Under the pieces are notes generated by a model. That model saw only the letters and a program-made list of their open reading frames with translations, did no database searches and was not told the origin of the DNA. A stretch of DNA of 64,000 bases. Origin: Notospermus geniculatus. Lineage: Eukaryota; Nemertea; Pilidiophora; Heteronemertea; Lineidae. The position numbers and the translations under genes are program-made. Location of the stretch: assembly GCA_002633025.1 (NCBI GenBank), contig NMRB01000164.1, positions 232,769-296,768 of the forward strand. The letters run 5' to 3'. Below, one piece after another: positions 24,070-36,371 of the stretch; within the stretch, counting starts at the first letter, position 1; the number at the start of each line of letters is the position of its first letter.

Positions 24070-24937
24070 GGTTTTTTGCTTTAAATGATTCTATGGGTCT
24101 TCGGCATCTCCAGAAAAAAAGTCTCCCAAAATCCGAGCCCGGGAAAGGGGTGAGATTACATAATTTCAAGATGGCGGCCCCCTAGAATTTTAATGTTCAA
24201 TAACTCCTTTGTGCTTCATTTTAACCCCCATAAATGTATTACAAGTAGCTAGAAACTTGATACCAAAGAACAAAATAAGCATAGTAAAAGTTCCATATGA
24301 CGTCATTTTGACATCATTTTGACGTCATGACTTCATGAACAAACATTTTTCACCTTTAACCCCCTATAATGCCCAAGCACAGAAATAGCAATAGGAAAAA
24401 TCTGAACTTCTGGTAATATTTTAGTTTTCCGTCCCTGATATCAGATCCATTGCTGTTTTTTAATTGCAGTGACCCTGACCTTGAGATTTAATTTGTATCA
24501 CATATGATACATTGGGTATTGGTGGTGCAAGATATCACACACATTGACTTTGAAAAAAGGTATTATTTCAAAACTTATGAATCAAGTAAGGAACAACTGA
24601 CTCATACCAAGTATGCTTCAGGAAATTACACTACCCTGGGTAAAGAATCAACACCTTGAACCTGGTGAACCGTGCACGAATCGTATACAGTTGAAACACA
24701 CTTCACACTTGAACAGCAATTCCTGTCAGTATTCAGTATTCAGTTACTACGAGACTACAGAAGTTAGATATGGCACTGTGTAAAGGAATTCCTGTCTTTG
24801 TTATTGTGAAAACGAGGACGATAAGCTGATAATTTTGTTCACGGGGCCTAAACATCGTCTATATGAGAAGCATAATGCAGCAGGACTGTGGTCACCATTG
24901 TTTATTCCTGGTGTGACAACTCATTACTCACGCTCAC
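24070..24937. other. Core of giant inverted repeat, no gene seen
   Basis: Carries one copy of the motif TGTATCA-CATA-TGATACA (24494-24511) and tandem TGACGTCA-type words near 24300-24330. No domain-bearing ORF. Confidence 0.45.
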
Positions 24938-25251
24938 GCTGAATCGGTTAATGTCGTCCTGGGTACACCTCATTATTACCCAGGGTAATCCTGGGTAATC
25001 CTTTTTGTTACTCAGGATCGTTCTGGGTACAAATAAGGTACCTTAACATTACCCAGTTTTAAAATCCGTGCCTTTTCCCACCTGCCCACGTACCACAACA
25101 TCGGGCGCAGGTCAAAATGGCACGGATTTCAAACTGGGTAATGTTAAGGTACCTTATTTATACCCAGGATGGTCCTGGGTAACAAAAAGGATTACCCAGA
25201 ATACCCTGGGTAGTAATGAGGTGTACCCAGGGCGACATTAACCGATTCAGC
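24938..25251. mobile_element. Long-stem hairpin MITE (GGGTACACCTCATT type)
   Basis: GCTGAATCGGTTAATGTCG at the left and its complement at the right lead into arms of about 140 nt rich in ACCCAGG / CCTGGGT and containing AAGGTACCTTA. The direct repeat ATTACTCAC on both sides (24923-24931, 25252-25260) may be the target duplication. Confidence 0.8.
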
Positions 25252-26860
25252 ATTACTCACTCTGGTTCCACATAAAGTACTGAGACATGCATGAATGTAC
25301 ATCTGGTTCTATTAACCAGTACCCAATAATGAAACCTCTAATTCCCGGTGTATCATATCTGATACAACCAAAATTCAGCCCATATCTCTACAATTCAAAA
25401 TGCACGCCTCCAAATTATATGTACTAGCATATTTGTACCCGTGGGCGGTAGTATGGAGGAGTGTGTATTGGAGGGGTGGGGGTAATTATTGGGGTTACAC
25501 TTGACACTTGTGTTTTGCAGGCTAAATAGGCCTAGGCGTACGTTACGAAGTATGGCGAACACCTTGTGAAGACCTTTATTTGCACCCTCATTGCCGCTTG
25601 TCGCTACGCACCATGGTCCATGCCGCATGTCGCCATGATGATATTTGATAGGCCTAGGCCTAATTATACATGATTTACATGCATTCCCATGCCAAATAAA
25701 CGCAAAGTCATATAGGGGCCTAACACACGATGAAAATAAGAGAGAGGTAAAAGAAAAAAAACAAAATAGTAATGAACGAAGGCGAAGAAAATTCGTTACA
25801 CGCCTCGCGTATCGAACCCGAGACCTTCTGCTTTATGGGCAGACTGCTTTGCCACTCGGCCATGGCGACTGCGCACTGTACGGCGCGCTGATATGCATGA
25901 ATGTATTGTTTGGAAATGTCAGGCGGCGCGGGAAAATTTCCTGTGTTAAATTAAAATTTCGGCAAAAGAGGCCAATCGTTAACCTCCCCAACGTCAGTAT
26001 AGATAATTATCAAAATAACATCACTTTTTGTATCAAAGACTGAAGAAAACACTGCGATTGTATATAAAGTACCGATAAATTACGAACTATATCGCGCATG
26101 AATATATGTGAACAGTCTCACTGGTCTTACTGGTATTTATCGTAGTTTCTCCAAATGCCGCTAGGCGCTACGCTGTCGGGCAGATGTGGAACTCTCCTGT
26201 ATTCCCATTATGGAACAAAAAGGCGTTTTTTTACAAAAAGTGGGGGAAAACATCGAAAAAGATTCCCACGGCGACTTATGGCACATTATTACGCACAGCA
26301 CGGCAGCGGTCACGGGACATTTGAAAGCCAAACTTAGGAGGAGAACGTACACAAACATTAGCGAGGCCCCTACCTCCCGTACGTCAATTATAGTATAGAT
26401 GTTATAAACTATCTATAGGTATTCATTAGATGAGAGAACATCGGATTTCTTACTGACACTTACCATATACTGGTTGTAATTTTCCTTGAAAGTTGAGTAA
26501 AAATGTTCAGTGGGTTGGACCATGGGCGCTGCCATGTTGGAAATACTGCCAGATGCAGAGAGACACCTCTAGTTCCAATATCTTCCACCAGATGGTAGTA
26601 CTAGTGTATCATATGTGATACAATGGGCATTTAGGGTACAGTCTGACATTGTAAAAAAGTTATCGACCCCTAAGGCCCATGTATCATATATAATACGGGG
26701 GCATTATAGGGTTTAAAGCAGTCCCATTTGACAATTTTTTGGTAATACATTAGAATTACTGCGTGATTGAGTCTTTCCACAGTATGACATCAGGCTGACA
26801 TCAAGTTGACGTCATGTGGCACACTATATTGCTCAGGGTTAGGTATCGCGTTTATACATC
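25252..26860. other. No gene recognised; tRNA-like unit and three GTATCA..TGATAC motifs
   Basis: Contains the tRNA-like sequence at 25801-25867 and further copies of the interrupted palindrome TGTATCA-N4-TGATACA at 25349-25366, 26605-26622 and (degenerate) 26680-26697. ORFs up to 132 codons lack domains. Confidence 0.45.
25801..25867 (-). repeat. tRNA-like sequence (SINE head or tRNA pseudogene)
   Basis: On the minus strand a D-arm-like GGCCGAGTGGCAAAGC, a perfect 5-bp anticodon stem TCTGC / GCAGA with a 7-nt loop, and a B box GGGTTCGATAC are all present. The acceptor stem pairs at only about four positions (CGCC / GGCG), so a working tRNA is unlikely. Confidence 0.55.
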
Positions 26861-26861
26861 A

Positions 26862-27475
26862 GAGTTATCGTTTTCGTCTTGGGCAGAATCTACAAGGTCA
26901 GATTGGTTATACGGCTTTCCACAGACACCGTCTGACGTTATCCGCAGTCAGAGTACAGGGTAAGCCATATCCTTGTAAGGTGTAGCGTTGTGAGGTACAT
27001 CCAGTTTTGCAACTACAATGAACAACCTTCAGTTGGCAGTCCGGCGCTGGAGACTTTGCAGACACAAATAGATCGAAATAGGTTATTTTCACATTTCCAA
27101 CCCCACTTTATAGCATCCATATCAGTTTCTTTGCCCAGCCAGGTCATTATTTTGTAATAACATCTAAGACAATAGTATTTAGTAGCTGATGCAGTTGGGG
27201 GAGCCTTTCCGCGGCCACAAAGCTTGTGGCAGACACAACCTTCTTTTTTAATACGCGATGCCTCAAACCAACCATTTCATCTGATGCTTTCCACCAAAAA
27301 GCAAAACCGTGACTTTGTGCCCAATGTGTTCAGTTGTCTCACAGGTTCCATCAGGGTTGTTTAAGCAAACTGCTTATGATTTTATTTCTTTCTCGCCCGT
27401 AACAAACGTCTGGAAAAGCGGCTTTTTCCTCAACACCAAATATTCGCGAAGTGGTATCACAGTCTGTGAAGGTGT
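26862..27475 (-). pseudogene. C-terminal remnant of a CDTTSR/CNCK multi-copy invertebrate protein
   Basis: Reading the minus strand from about 27475 downwards, in shifting frames, gives a DTTSR-like segment (about 27470), then LMEPVRQLNTLGTKSR, then PPTASATKYYCLR.YYKI.TWLG, a WGWK block, and finally PAPDCQLKVVHCSCKTGC...GLPCT, ending in an acidic tail before a stop near 26862. This order (DTTSR, PPT.AA..HxLR.YYQ..TW, WGWK, C.CK.GC, acidic end) matches the C-terminal part of a large, mostly intronless protein family I remember from corals, molluscs and echinoderms. Its function is unknown to me. Frames shift repeatedly and some cysteines are lost, so this is a pseudogene. The N-terminal and middle parts of what seems to be the same family are at 42571-45814. 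Confidence 0.5.
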
Positions 27476-28848
27476 GTACAAATAGCAAGTGTGACACTGA
27501 CAGTGGTTGACCTAACAAAACCTGAGTTTGTTAATGTTTTAAACATGAATAGTTTCCCTGGATTTCTTGTCACAGCACAAACTCTTATTGTCTGGATTCA
27601 TGAAACACAGGAGAAGGACTAACTGTGTCCTCTCCAACAAGAGTTGTGGTCCAATGCAGAGAAGCTGCAATGGCAGCTTGAACGATTTCCCGATCAGCAT
27701 CACCCACACAGTTCACAACATGGCAGCCTTAGCCACGAGAGGCGTCAGCACAAAACGCCTCCTTTGGTCAGGGCAAAAAGGTCGAGTGACAAACGCGGAT
27801 GGCGGACGCCGGAGGGCGGATGGCGGACGCCGGAATGGGGTGACCTATGGGCGGTTATATCCGCAAAAAGTAGACGTTGACAAAACATAGACGTAGATTC
27901 AAAAATCAGAGACGTGCTTTTAGAAAACGGTTATCAGACAAATGCAGACCAGCAGACCATTGTTACAACAGAAGGCGCTCCTACGCTCGCACCAATCTGT
28001 TACGCCGTGCTCACAGGATTGTGGGTAATCAAGATGGCGCCGGATGATTGCCAGCAAACTTCTTTCTTGGCTGATCGTGTGATTCCGCGATCCCTGTAGT
28101 TTCTAGGATCAAAATACCTGCAAACCTCGCTTATTATGAGATTTGTTACTTGCCATGCATTTATTCACAAAACATTGCTCAAGGTTGGGTACCATGTTCA
28201 TACATCAGAATAATCGTTATCGGCTTGGGCAGATGCTTGTACATCTGGAGTCAACTGTCAGCTGAGCGCCAGGCCCTTGGGCCTCTTGTTGTCAGAACCC
28301 ATTGAAGCTTGAGGGGTCAACTCAGAGAGCTGTTCAGTGGACTTGAAAGCAGAGCGCTAAAATCCCAACAAAGTTGCCATTTTTAAGTTAAAAAATCAAA
28401 AATTATGAAAAGTTTTGACGCTTATATCCATCTATGCAGACAGAGGCAGATTTTGCAGGTGAAAATTTTCAGGAATTGCGAAGTTTCCGAAAATCTCATT
28501 CTGACCGGCGAACTTCGAACAACGGTAAAACCCAAGTCAGCCAACTGATCAGAAAAATCATTACGCCAGATGATGGACAAATTATCTAACTATCATGCGT
28601 CAAAAATTGGTGAAAAAATATTGGGGGATCACGGAGTAATTCACAAATATCCACTGGTTAATAACTTATGACCGAGATTGTACATAATGAATAACAAGGG
28701 ACCTAGAACACTACCCTGAGGTACTCAGCTGCGTACCTGCTTAACCCCTAGGGTGGAAGCATTAACGCGCACATTTTGACTCATGTCAGAGAAAAACCCG
28801 GCAAACACATGTTAAACTCACTGGCCTGTAGTTGTTAGCCCTGTTCCT
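27476..28848. other. No intact gene; duplicated pseudogene tail at 28155-28260
   Basis: A TGGCGGACGCCGGA word is tandemly repeated twice near 27805-27835. ORFs on the plus strand here are shadows of the decayed minus-strand sequence. The rest shows no signal. Confidence 0.4.
28155..28260 (-). pseudogene. Second copy of the acidic C-terminal tail
   Basis: ATTGCTCA.GGTT.GGTA... through CTTGGGCAGA repeats the end of the pseudogene at 26822-26900 in the same orientation. On the minus strand both read as a short Ala/Gln/Asp/Asn-rich tail ending in SDV and a stop. Only the tail is recognisable. Confidence 0.45.
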
Positions 28849-31570
28849 GTCGCCTTGTGGAGACGGATGATTGTCCCTCTCATAGCTGAAGACGATGTCA
28901 CAATCAACCATAATGGAGACGGATTATTCCCCCCACCCCCACCCCTCATAGCTGAACACGGTGTCACAACCAAACATTTTCCGCCTCATTGCTGAAGACA
29001 GCGTCAGAACCAACCATAATGGAGATGGGTGGTTGTCCCTCTCATAGTTGAAGACAGCGTCACAACCAAATATAAAGGAGGTTGATGAATGTCACTCTCA
29101 TAGCTGAAGGACGCTGTCTTCAGCTATGAGGGGGACAATAATCCATCTCCATTATGGTTGGTTCTGACGCTGTCTTCAGCAATGAGAGGGACCTAACCAC
29201 AAAGCATGTTTGCTCTTTCAAAACTAAACGTCTTCAGCTATAAGAGGGATCATCCGTCTCCATTATGATTGGTTGTGACGCCGTCTTCAGTCATGAGAGG
29301 GACAAACATCCATCTCCATACGATTAGATGTGACACTGGATGAGGTCAGAATTCCGTCTATGTTAGGTGTTTTGTGTTACTGTCACATATCTGTTAACAT
29401 TCCTGCTAACCTGAACCAGCAAACCGACCATTCTGGCTAACAGCCCGTTAACACCGTTTCAAACAGGCTGTTTAGAACCTGTTAAGCTTGTACATATTGG
29501 GTGAGGTCAGAATAGGTGCTATGTGTTAGTGTTACAGATCTGTACGGGATCTGTAACACTAACCACCAATTCTGACCTGATGACAAAACACCGGTGTAAC
29601 GTAGCTGTTGGTTCTAGAAATCTGTTAAAAATCACAATACTTATCAGTTCTGTAACAGTTTGTGTTCCACTAGGACAGATCTGTTACTGGGCCTGTTAGC
29701 TTAATCACAGCCACGTGAAATCTGTTAAGCTTGTTTATTTCATAACTTCGTTGATTCTTTATGGATCAGCAAGGGGTTTTCACCAAATTTGCTCTGAATA
29801 ATTGCTCTTTCTTTTGAGCCCTTTTAAAATAGTGCATTCTGATTGTGGTTGAATTTCGAAAGTTTAACCACTAAGTGGTTAAGGAGGTGTTAAACTTTCT
29901 GGAGGTCAGAAAACTTTCTGTTAGTGTTACTCATTAGTGGTAGAATATAGTACACTCATGTACACTCTTGGTCATACGTAAATCCGCACCAGATATTCCT
30001 GATTTACTCGATAATAACGAATTATTTTTTCCCAATTTTTGGACATGTGAAAGCCACATGCATTGTCTAACACATCCCGCTTCAAGTATTCAAATCGACC
30101 GACACCTCTGTCTTCCACATTAGTTCAAAGAGGGCAGGGTGGTTTGGAGGTTTCACCAACTGAAGTTTTCATCAAATTTGTCACCTGCACAACCTTCAGG
30201 GGGCCTTGGTCATTAAGCGAGAGTCCAGTGAAAATTTTCCAAAAGTATATCAAGATCTTGCCAAAAATTGCATTTTTGTCAAAAATCTGACCACATGCTT
30301 GGCAACCAGTGAACCCAACTATGAGCTGGTCCCTTAGACATGTCCCCAGCCAATGCCTGAATTGAATGTTGGCTAGTTGAACAAGTCAATTGTTATTCAA
30401 AATCATTGTGGCTGGCCTGGCTGGAGTGACACCATCCACAACAGATCAATTTCATGCTTTCAATCACAGTTCAATTCAAATTGCCCGGCCACCAAAACAC
30501 AATACAATGTCCCGTTTGCACAGTATCGCGAGGGGGACATCTCACAGTTGAGTTCACTGGGTTGCCAAGCAAGTGGTGAAATTTTGGACAAAAATGCTTT
30601 TTTGGCGAGATCTTGATATATTTTTTAAAAATTTTGTCTTGTCTGTCACTTAGTAACCAAGGCTGAAGGTTGTGCAGGTGAAAAATTTGATGAAAACTTC
30701 AGTTGGTGAAACCTCCAAACCACCCTGCCCTCTTTGAACAATTGAAGCGGGATGTGTTAGACAATGCATGTGGCTTTCACATGTCCAAAAATTGGGAAAA
30801 AATAATGAGTAATTATCGAGTAATTCAAGAATGTCTGGTGCGGATTTACTTATGACCAAGAGTGTACATGCTTAGCAGGTTCTAAACAGCCTGTTTGAAA
30901 TGGTATTAACGGGCTGTTAGCCAGAATGGTCTGTTTGCTGGTTCAGGTTGGCAGAAATGTTAACAGATACATGACATGTAACACCTAACATAGACTGAAT
31001 TCTGGCCTCACCCATTCTACCACTAACGAGGAACACTAACACCAACAAGCTTAACAGATTTCACGCCGGTGTTTAGTGACCAGGTCAAAATTGGTGGTTA
31101 GTGTTACAGATCCCATACGGATCTGTAACACTAACACATAACACCTAACATAGACAGAATTCTGACCTCACCCACTGTCTTCAGCTATGGAAGGAACAAA
31201 CATCCATCCCCATTACAGTTTTTTCTGACACCGTCTACAGCTATGAGAGGGACAATAAGCCGTCTCCACTAATGGTTGGTTGTGTTTGACGCTGTCATCA
31301 GCTGTGAGAAGGACAATCATCTACACCTCCATGACGGTTGGTTGCGACGCTGTCTTCGGCTGTCAGAGGATAATCGTCCAACTCCGTTTTAGCTAGCTGT
31401 GACATCAGCAATCTGAGAGACAATCGTCCATCCCCATTATGGTTGGTTGTGACGCTGTCTTCAGCTATGTGAGGGACAATCATCATCCATCCCCATGTTG
31501 TTTTTGACGCTGTCTTCGGCTATGAGAGGGACAAACATCATCCATGTCCATTATGGTTGGTTGTGACGGT
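28849..31570. mobile_element. Foldback element with ~56-bp end arrays and nested inverted arms
   Basis: The outer domains (28849-29335 and 31166-31570) are tandem copies of a unit of about 56 bp with CATAGCTGAAGACAGCGTCAC and CCATAATGGAGA as landmarks. The left array flips orientation near 29105. Inside, GAGGTCAGAATTC.GTCTATG (29340s) is inverted at 31130-31160, and a second inverted pair, about 29946-30345 versus 30530-30870, contains ACATGTGAAAGCCACATGCA, GGGCAGGGTGGTTTGGAGG and CACCTGCACAACCTTC. Short ORFs in these arms mirror each other and are not genes. Tandem-repeat outer domains on inverted arms are the hallmark of FB/TU-type foldback elements. Confidence 0.7.
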
Positions 31571-32812
31571 AACAGGACAATTCGCCCCCGGACAATTTGC
31601 CCCCAGACAAATCGCCCCTAGGACAATTCGCCACTAGGACAACTTGCCACTAGGACAATTCACCCTAGGACGACTCGCCCCTACGACAACTCGCCACTAG
31701 GATAACTCGCCTCCGGGACAACTCGTCACTAGGACAAATCGCCACTAGGACAACTCGCCCCAAGTGCAGAAAATGTCTGATTTCCAGTCTTTTGAGAGGA
31801 ATCCTCAGATACCGAGATGGGGGCAAAATTTTAGACACTGAAGTCCTTCAGATGGGTTCTTATAACTTCAATTAACTAATTATATTAGGTTCGTTTGTGT
31901 AAATTTTGGCAAGTTTTACTGCTTTATCTACTGTGAAATCTGTCTGTGTTGGCATCTTTCTAAAAGCAACTTCAGTTAGCAGGGTGGGTAGAAAATAAGT
32001 GGAACCTGCCAGGAGGACACCTCTCTTCTGAAGACACCAAAAATTCGGTCCAAATGGGTCATTAATTCTTTTCACTTTAACCTTTGTAATTAAGACACCT
32101 CTTAATTAAAACAGTATCCCTCATTCCCAAGGTGTTCTAATAGAGTTGGTTCCACTGAAGGAAAAAACATGATTAATTAACAATTCTTTGCTCAATTTGT
32201 AATACATGTATTATAATTAATCCATATTATAATTGACCGTGGCATTTTAAGTTCGACCGCTAACTCCTCCGTGGTTTCTGACCGAAATGACACCATTTTC
32301 ATACGGAATCTTGAGAATGATATGGGGGTGGTCCTTAAGTGGGTGCCATTATATTTTTTTACCGTTTAGCGAATAAAACGCGTAAAGAATCTTCCAATGA
32401 TTTACAATACCCACTACCCTGGTTCCGGTGGCCACCGGTGGCCAGTGGAATCAGGCTAATACCCCACCAATAACTTGTTCAACTTTGTAGGGTGATTTAG
32501 AAAACAGGAACTTCAACACATAAAACTAACTGCACCTGCTTCCCATACGCCTAGATTACTGCCCAAGGAGTGGCACTCTCCAAACATATTCCCCCGTACA
32601 GACGCCCAGCAAAATGCCATCCTCTGGCCAAATGCACCCTGTGAATATGTGGATCGCCACGGGTATCATGCTAGTAGAGTATAATAGAGAATAAGTGAAA
32701 TTGTGCCACTGTATTACAAGTTTAATTGATTTTTTTCCAGATTGTAGATGATGTTACTTTTCTGATCAAAATATAGTCATGATTTTTAAAAATGATTGCC
32801 TACTGTAAAACG

Positions 32813-32930
32813 GGGCTACTTTGCCACCCTGGGGGCTACTTTGCCAGGCAATAGATGAAATAAGTCGGACTTAGATTTTTTCATCTATCTATTGCCTGGC
32901 AAAGTAGCCCAAGGGTGGCAAGGGTGGCAA
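32813..32930. repeat. GGCTACTTTGCCA hairpin
   Basis: CTACTTTGCCAGGCAATAGA and its complement face each other around a 40-nt loop, with the word GGTGGCAAAG repeated at the right edge. Confidence 0.7.
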
Positions 32931-33096
32931 AGTACTTTATTTCTTTTAGTGGGCAGGGGCCAGTTCGATAGAAGCTCAAGCCATTTCATATTTTGCAACT
33001 GCTGGGGGCGAGTTGTCCCAGGGGGCTAGTTATCCTAGGGGCGAGTGTCCAGGGGCGAATTGTCTGTTGGCAAGTTTTCCTAGTGCGCAGTTGTCC

Positions 33097-34345
33097 TATA
33101 ATAATAATAATAATAATAATAATAAAAGAATTTGTATAGCGCCACTTTAAACCTAATTGTCAGTGGCGCTTTACATAAAGTACATGTAGAAGTAAGCGAC
33201 CGGAAATAAAACATTTTGGTTAAAATATCTAGAATGACTGATTAAAAAGATACGTTTTAAGACATTTTTTAAAACTATTGACTGTCTGACATTGCCTGAC
33301 AGCCAATGGGAGTTGGTTCCAGAGCCGTGAGGCGCCGGCACTGTACGCCCTATCACCAGCCGTCCTCTTTCTGGCTTTATAGTGTGCCAGTCTAGGTGCG
33401 GCTCCAGCCCTGGTATTTCTTCCTGCATGAAAGAGGGGCAGCTGAAGATACGCAGGGCCACCACCATTCACGGCCCTGAAAGCAAAAATTAAAATTTTGA
33501 ATTTAATCCTAGCCTCAACAGGGAGCCAGTGAAGTTGTTTGAGCACAGGAGTTATGTGATCTCGCTTTTTGGTGTTCGTGACCAGTCGCGCTGCTTGGTT
33601 CTGTAATTTCTGAAGCCGTCTGATTTCGTATTCAGGCAAACCTAAGTACAAGGCATTGCAAAAGTCGAGTCTTGAAGTAATAAAGGCATGTGTTAGGGTA
33701 ACAAGAAGTTCATTAGGAAGGTACTTTTTCACGGAAGCAATTTTACGTAAATGAAAGTAACCTGCTGACACCACACTGGATATTTGCTCATGAAAGGACA
33801 TTGTGTCGTCAAAGATGAAACCAAGGTTACGAGCTTTAGTGGACGGCCTAATTTCAGCATCACCCAACCGCAAGATGGCATTGTTTGGTCGTAAATTGCG
33901 TTGTCGAGGGGGAACGAGTACAAGAAACTCAGTCTTTAAATCGTTCAACTTCAACCTGTTAACACCCATCCACTGACGGACCTCACTGAGACAAGATTCT
34001 ACCGTGCTGATGGCAGATGAAAAGGATGACGTCGAAGTCAAATTGAATGCCCGGCAGATTTGCGTGTCATCAGCATAAAAGTGGGAGGTCACGTCGTGGT
34101 CCTGCATGATACTAGCCAATGGTTGGGTGTAACAGGAGAACAAAAGCGGTCCAAGGACACTTCCCTGTGGAACCCCAAATTTCAAGTCACGCACATCCGA
34201 CAAACTGTTCCTAACTTTGACCTTAAAGGTGCGGTTGGCCAGGTATGACTGGAACCAGGCAAGAACAGTGCCACTAATGCCAAAAACATTTCTCAACCTT
34301 GTTAAAAGGATGGTGTGGTCTATGGTATCGAACGCTGCCGATAGA
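33097..34345 (-). mobile_element. 5'-truncated CR1/L2-like LINE with reverse transcriptase fragment
   Basis: A 355-codon minus-strand ORF (34296-33229) encodes the C-terminal part of a LINE reverse transcriptase. The frame stays open upstream to an AAFDTIDH motif (near 34340), the first catalytic Asp region. Within the ORF, GVPQGSVLGPLLF (residues 41-53) and YADD (74-77) are intact, followed by a thumb and C-terminal LHWLPV segment typical of CR1/L2-type elements. The 3' end is a GGCGCTATACAAATTC-like end followed by an (ATT)n tail (33099-33124), a common 3' terminus of such LINEs. No stop interrupts the fragment. It is dead because the endonuclease and N-terminal RT are missing. It lies within a 16-bp GGACAA array. 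Confidence 0.85.
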
Positions 34346-34545
34346 ACTCTGCCGATAGAACTATGGGCGAGTTGTCCTAGGGGCGAAGTGTCCGAGGGGC
34401 GAGTTTTCCCATGGACGATTTGTCCTTGAGGCGAATTATCCGGGGGCTAGTTTTCCAGGGGCGAGTTGTCCTTGGGGCTAGTTTTCCTAGTGACGAGTTG
34501 TCCTAGGAGCGAGTTGTCCGGGGGCGAGTTGTTCTAGAACCGGAG

Positions 34546-35907
34546 GATCAATATCAGATAATAGGGCTGCAATTCTTGGTGAATCGAGATAGATATATTT
34601 TGACACCCACTGGGTGTGAAGGGGTTAATAGTTAGGAACCAGTCCATGACCTTACAAATGGTGGATGAGATGAGCAAGCGCATGGTTAATTGATCTGGCG
34701 ATGACCGGCTACCATACTATTCAATAGTAGTTTACATTCATTGGAACATGTAATTGTTGACAGTCAGTCTCTGACAATTCAACATTAAATTAGGAAGGAC
34801 AAGCCACGGCCGGGACAGAGCTGGTCTGTTCTCGATTTACCACGAAATGATCTTCTCCATCAAGTCTGTATAGTGAGACCTGGAAACATTAGCCTCATCA
34901 ACGCGACCTCCCAGGTTAGTTGTGGATATTGTGTGTCATCGACTTTAGCTGAGCTGATTAAACCAAGAATTCCCTATCACTCCGTCAGTGTAGCCCCAGT
35001 CAAACTAAAGACATATCAGGCTCTCTAAATATCTGAAATATAAGCAGTTTTTATTGTTGTACAGTAGAAAAACAGCCAGAGTGAGACACTCGAAATGACA
35101 AATGAAGCCGATAAGACAGCGAGCCGAGAAAGCAAGGTGCTGTCGATATCAGCTGATTGCACCAAGATTCGCATATCCCTTCGTCGTTAATGGCCCCAAT
35201 CACACTAAATATGGGTCATTCCATGCCAACTCACACACTTTTGTCGGGGTGGGTCTTCGATTTTGCTCAAATTGGGCAGGCTTGTGGGTCTACCAGAGAA
35301 ACTACCACACACCAAATTTTAGGTCATTCTGATCATTTGCCGCTGAGATAGGCGAGTTCAAAGATTTGATAGGTTTTGCTCCGGAATCGGACACATGCAT
35401 TGAGAAATTGCGATTTCTTCCACAAAAATGATCCAATATCAACAAATTTCGTATCATCGGATAGAGGAGAAAATTCCCTTTCAAATGGTATATAACATGA
35501 TGACCTTCCTAGATGTAGGTCAATTCAAGTTCACGTGACATGACCTTGACCTTTGACCTCAATTTTCGGAAAGAACATCCCTTTCGATTTTTTTCAAATT
35601 TTTTGCACATGTAACCTATGGTCCAGAGAGAAAGTCTGCAAAATTTCGTTTTGGAGAATTGATTCCTTCATGTACCGTATTTATTAACGAAATAGTTCTC
35701 AGTATCTATACTACTAAAAGAACAAACTTCCACGAAAATAAATACAACTACCGAATATGTGACTTTCAAACCTTCACACATCTTTCAAGTACCGTCTTGG
35801 ATACAAAACCTCCCCTTCTCAATGTAAACTTTCGCCAAGAAAGTGAACTTTGAAAGCATTTTTCTCCACGATAATTGTAAACATACGAGCCGAAGGCCTA
35901 CGGAAAT
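34546..35907. other. Core of giant inverted repeat, no gene recognised
   Basis: Overlapping short ORFs on both strands, none with a domain. Nothing else stands out. Confidence 0.4.
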
Positions 35908-36371
35908 TGCCGATCATTTCCGACGCTTCCCCGAAGACAATGAGACGAAAACTCCACAGGAGAGCACACGGCCCTCACGGAATAGGTGGCGAGGTTGTGT
36001 TGTTCTTTCCGTCAGTCGAATTCACGTTCGTTGGTGAAAATGACACTCCATTCGACATGTTCCAGCGCAAGGTATGTCAATTTATCTTCGAAAATAACCG
36101 TGAAAACTGTGCAAACCGAAATATAAGTTGCAATAACCGATAGGCCTATCTGACCGTCAAATTTCATCGGCCTCGAGGCCCGGTAACGCCGGTAGATGGT
36201 CAGTGATGGTAGGTAGGCCTACACACGTGTGCTAACCAATGCAAAATGTACATTGCTCTTCAACACATATCGGCATGGATGCTCGGCCTCATTTCAAAAC
36301 GGTGTGCATATGCAGTGACGCATCTAGGCCTAACGTATGGATACGTTAGTCTTTCATTATCACTGTGTTAA

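Larger units (their letters stand above)
31574..34545. mobile_element. Foldback element with 16-bp GGACAA(C/T)TCGCC arrays, split by a LINE
   Basis: The left array (31574-31765) is about 12 copies of a 16-bp unit such as GGACAATTCGCCACTA. The right end has the inverse unit (GGGGCGAGTTGTCCTA) at 33008-33096 and again at 34364-34545. The right array has been split by the LINE at 33097-34345. The interior (31766-33007) contains a hairpin at 32813-32930 and no recognised gene. Confidence 0.75.

Noticed and set aside
27567-27890. 107-codon plus-strand ORF
   Set aside because: It lies partly opposite decayed minus-strand pseudogene sequence and includes a tandem GGCGGACGCCGGA repeat; no domain.
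31574-31765. CRISPR-like spacing of 16-bp units
   Set aside because: The units are contiguous without spacers, the sequence is eukaryotic, and no cas genes are present.
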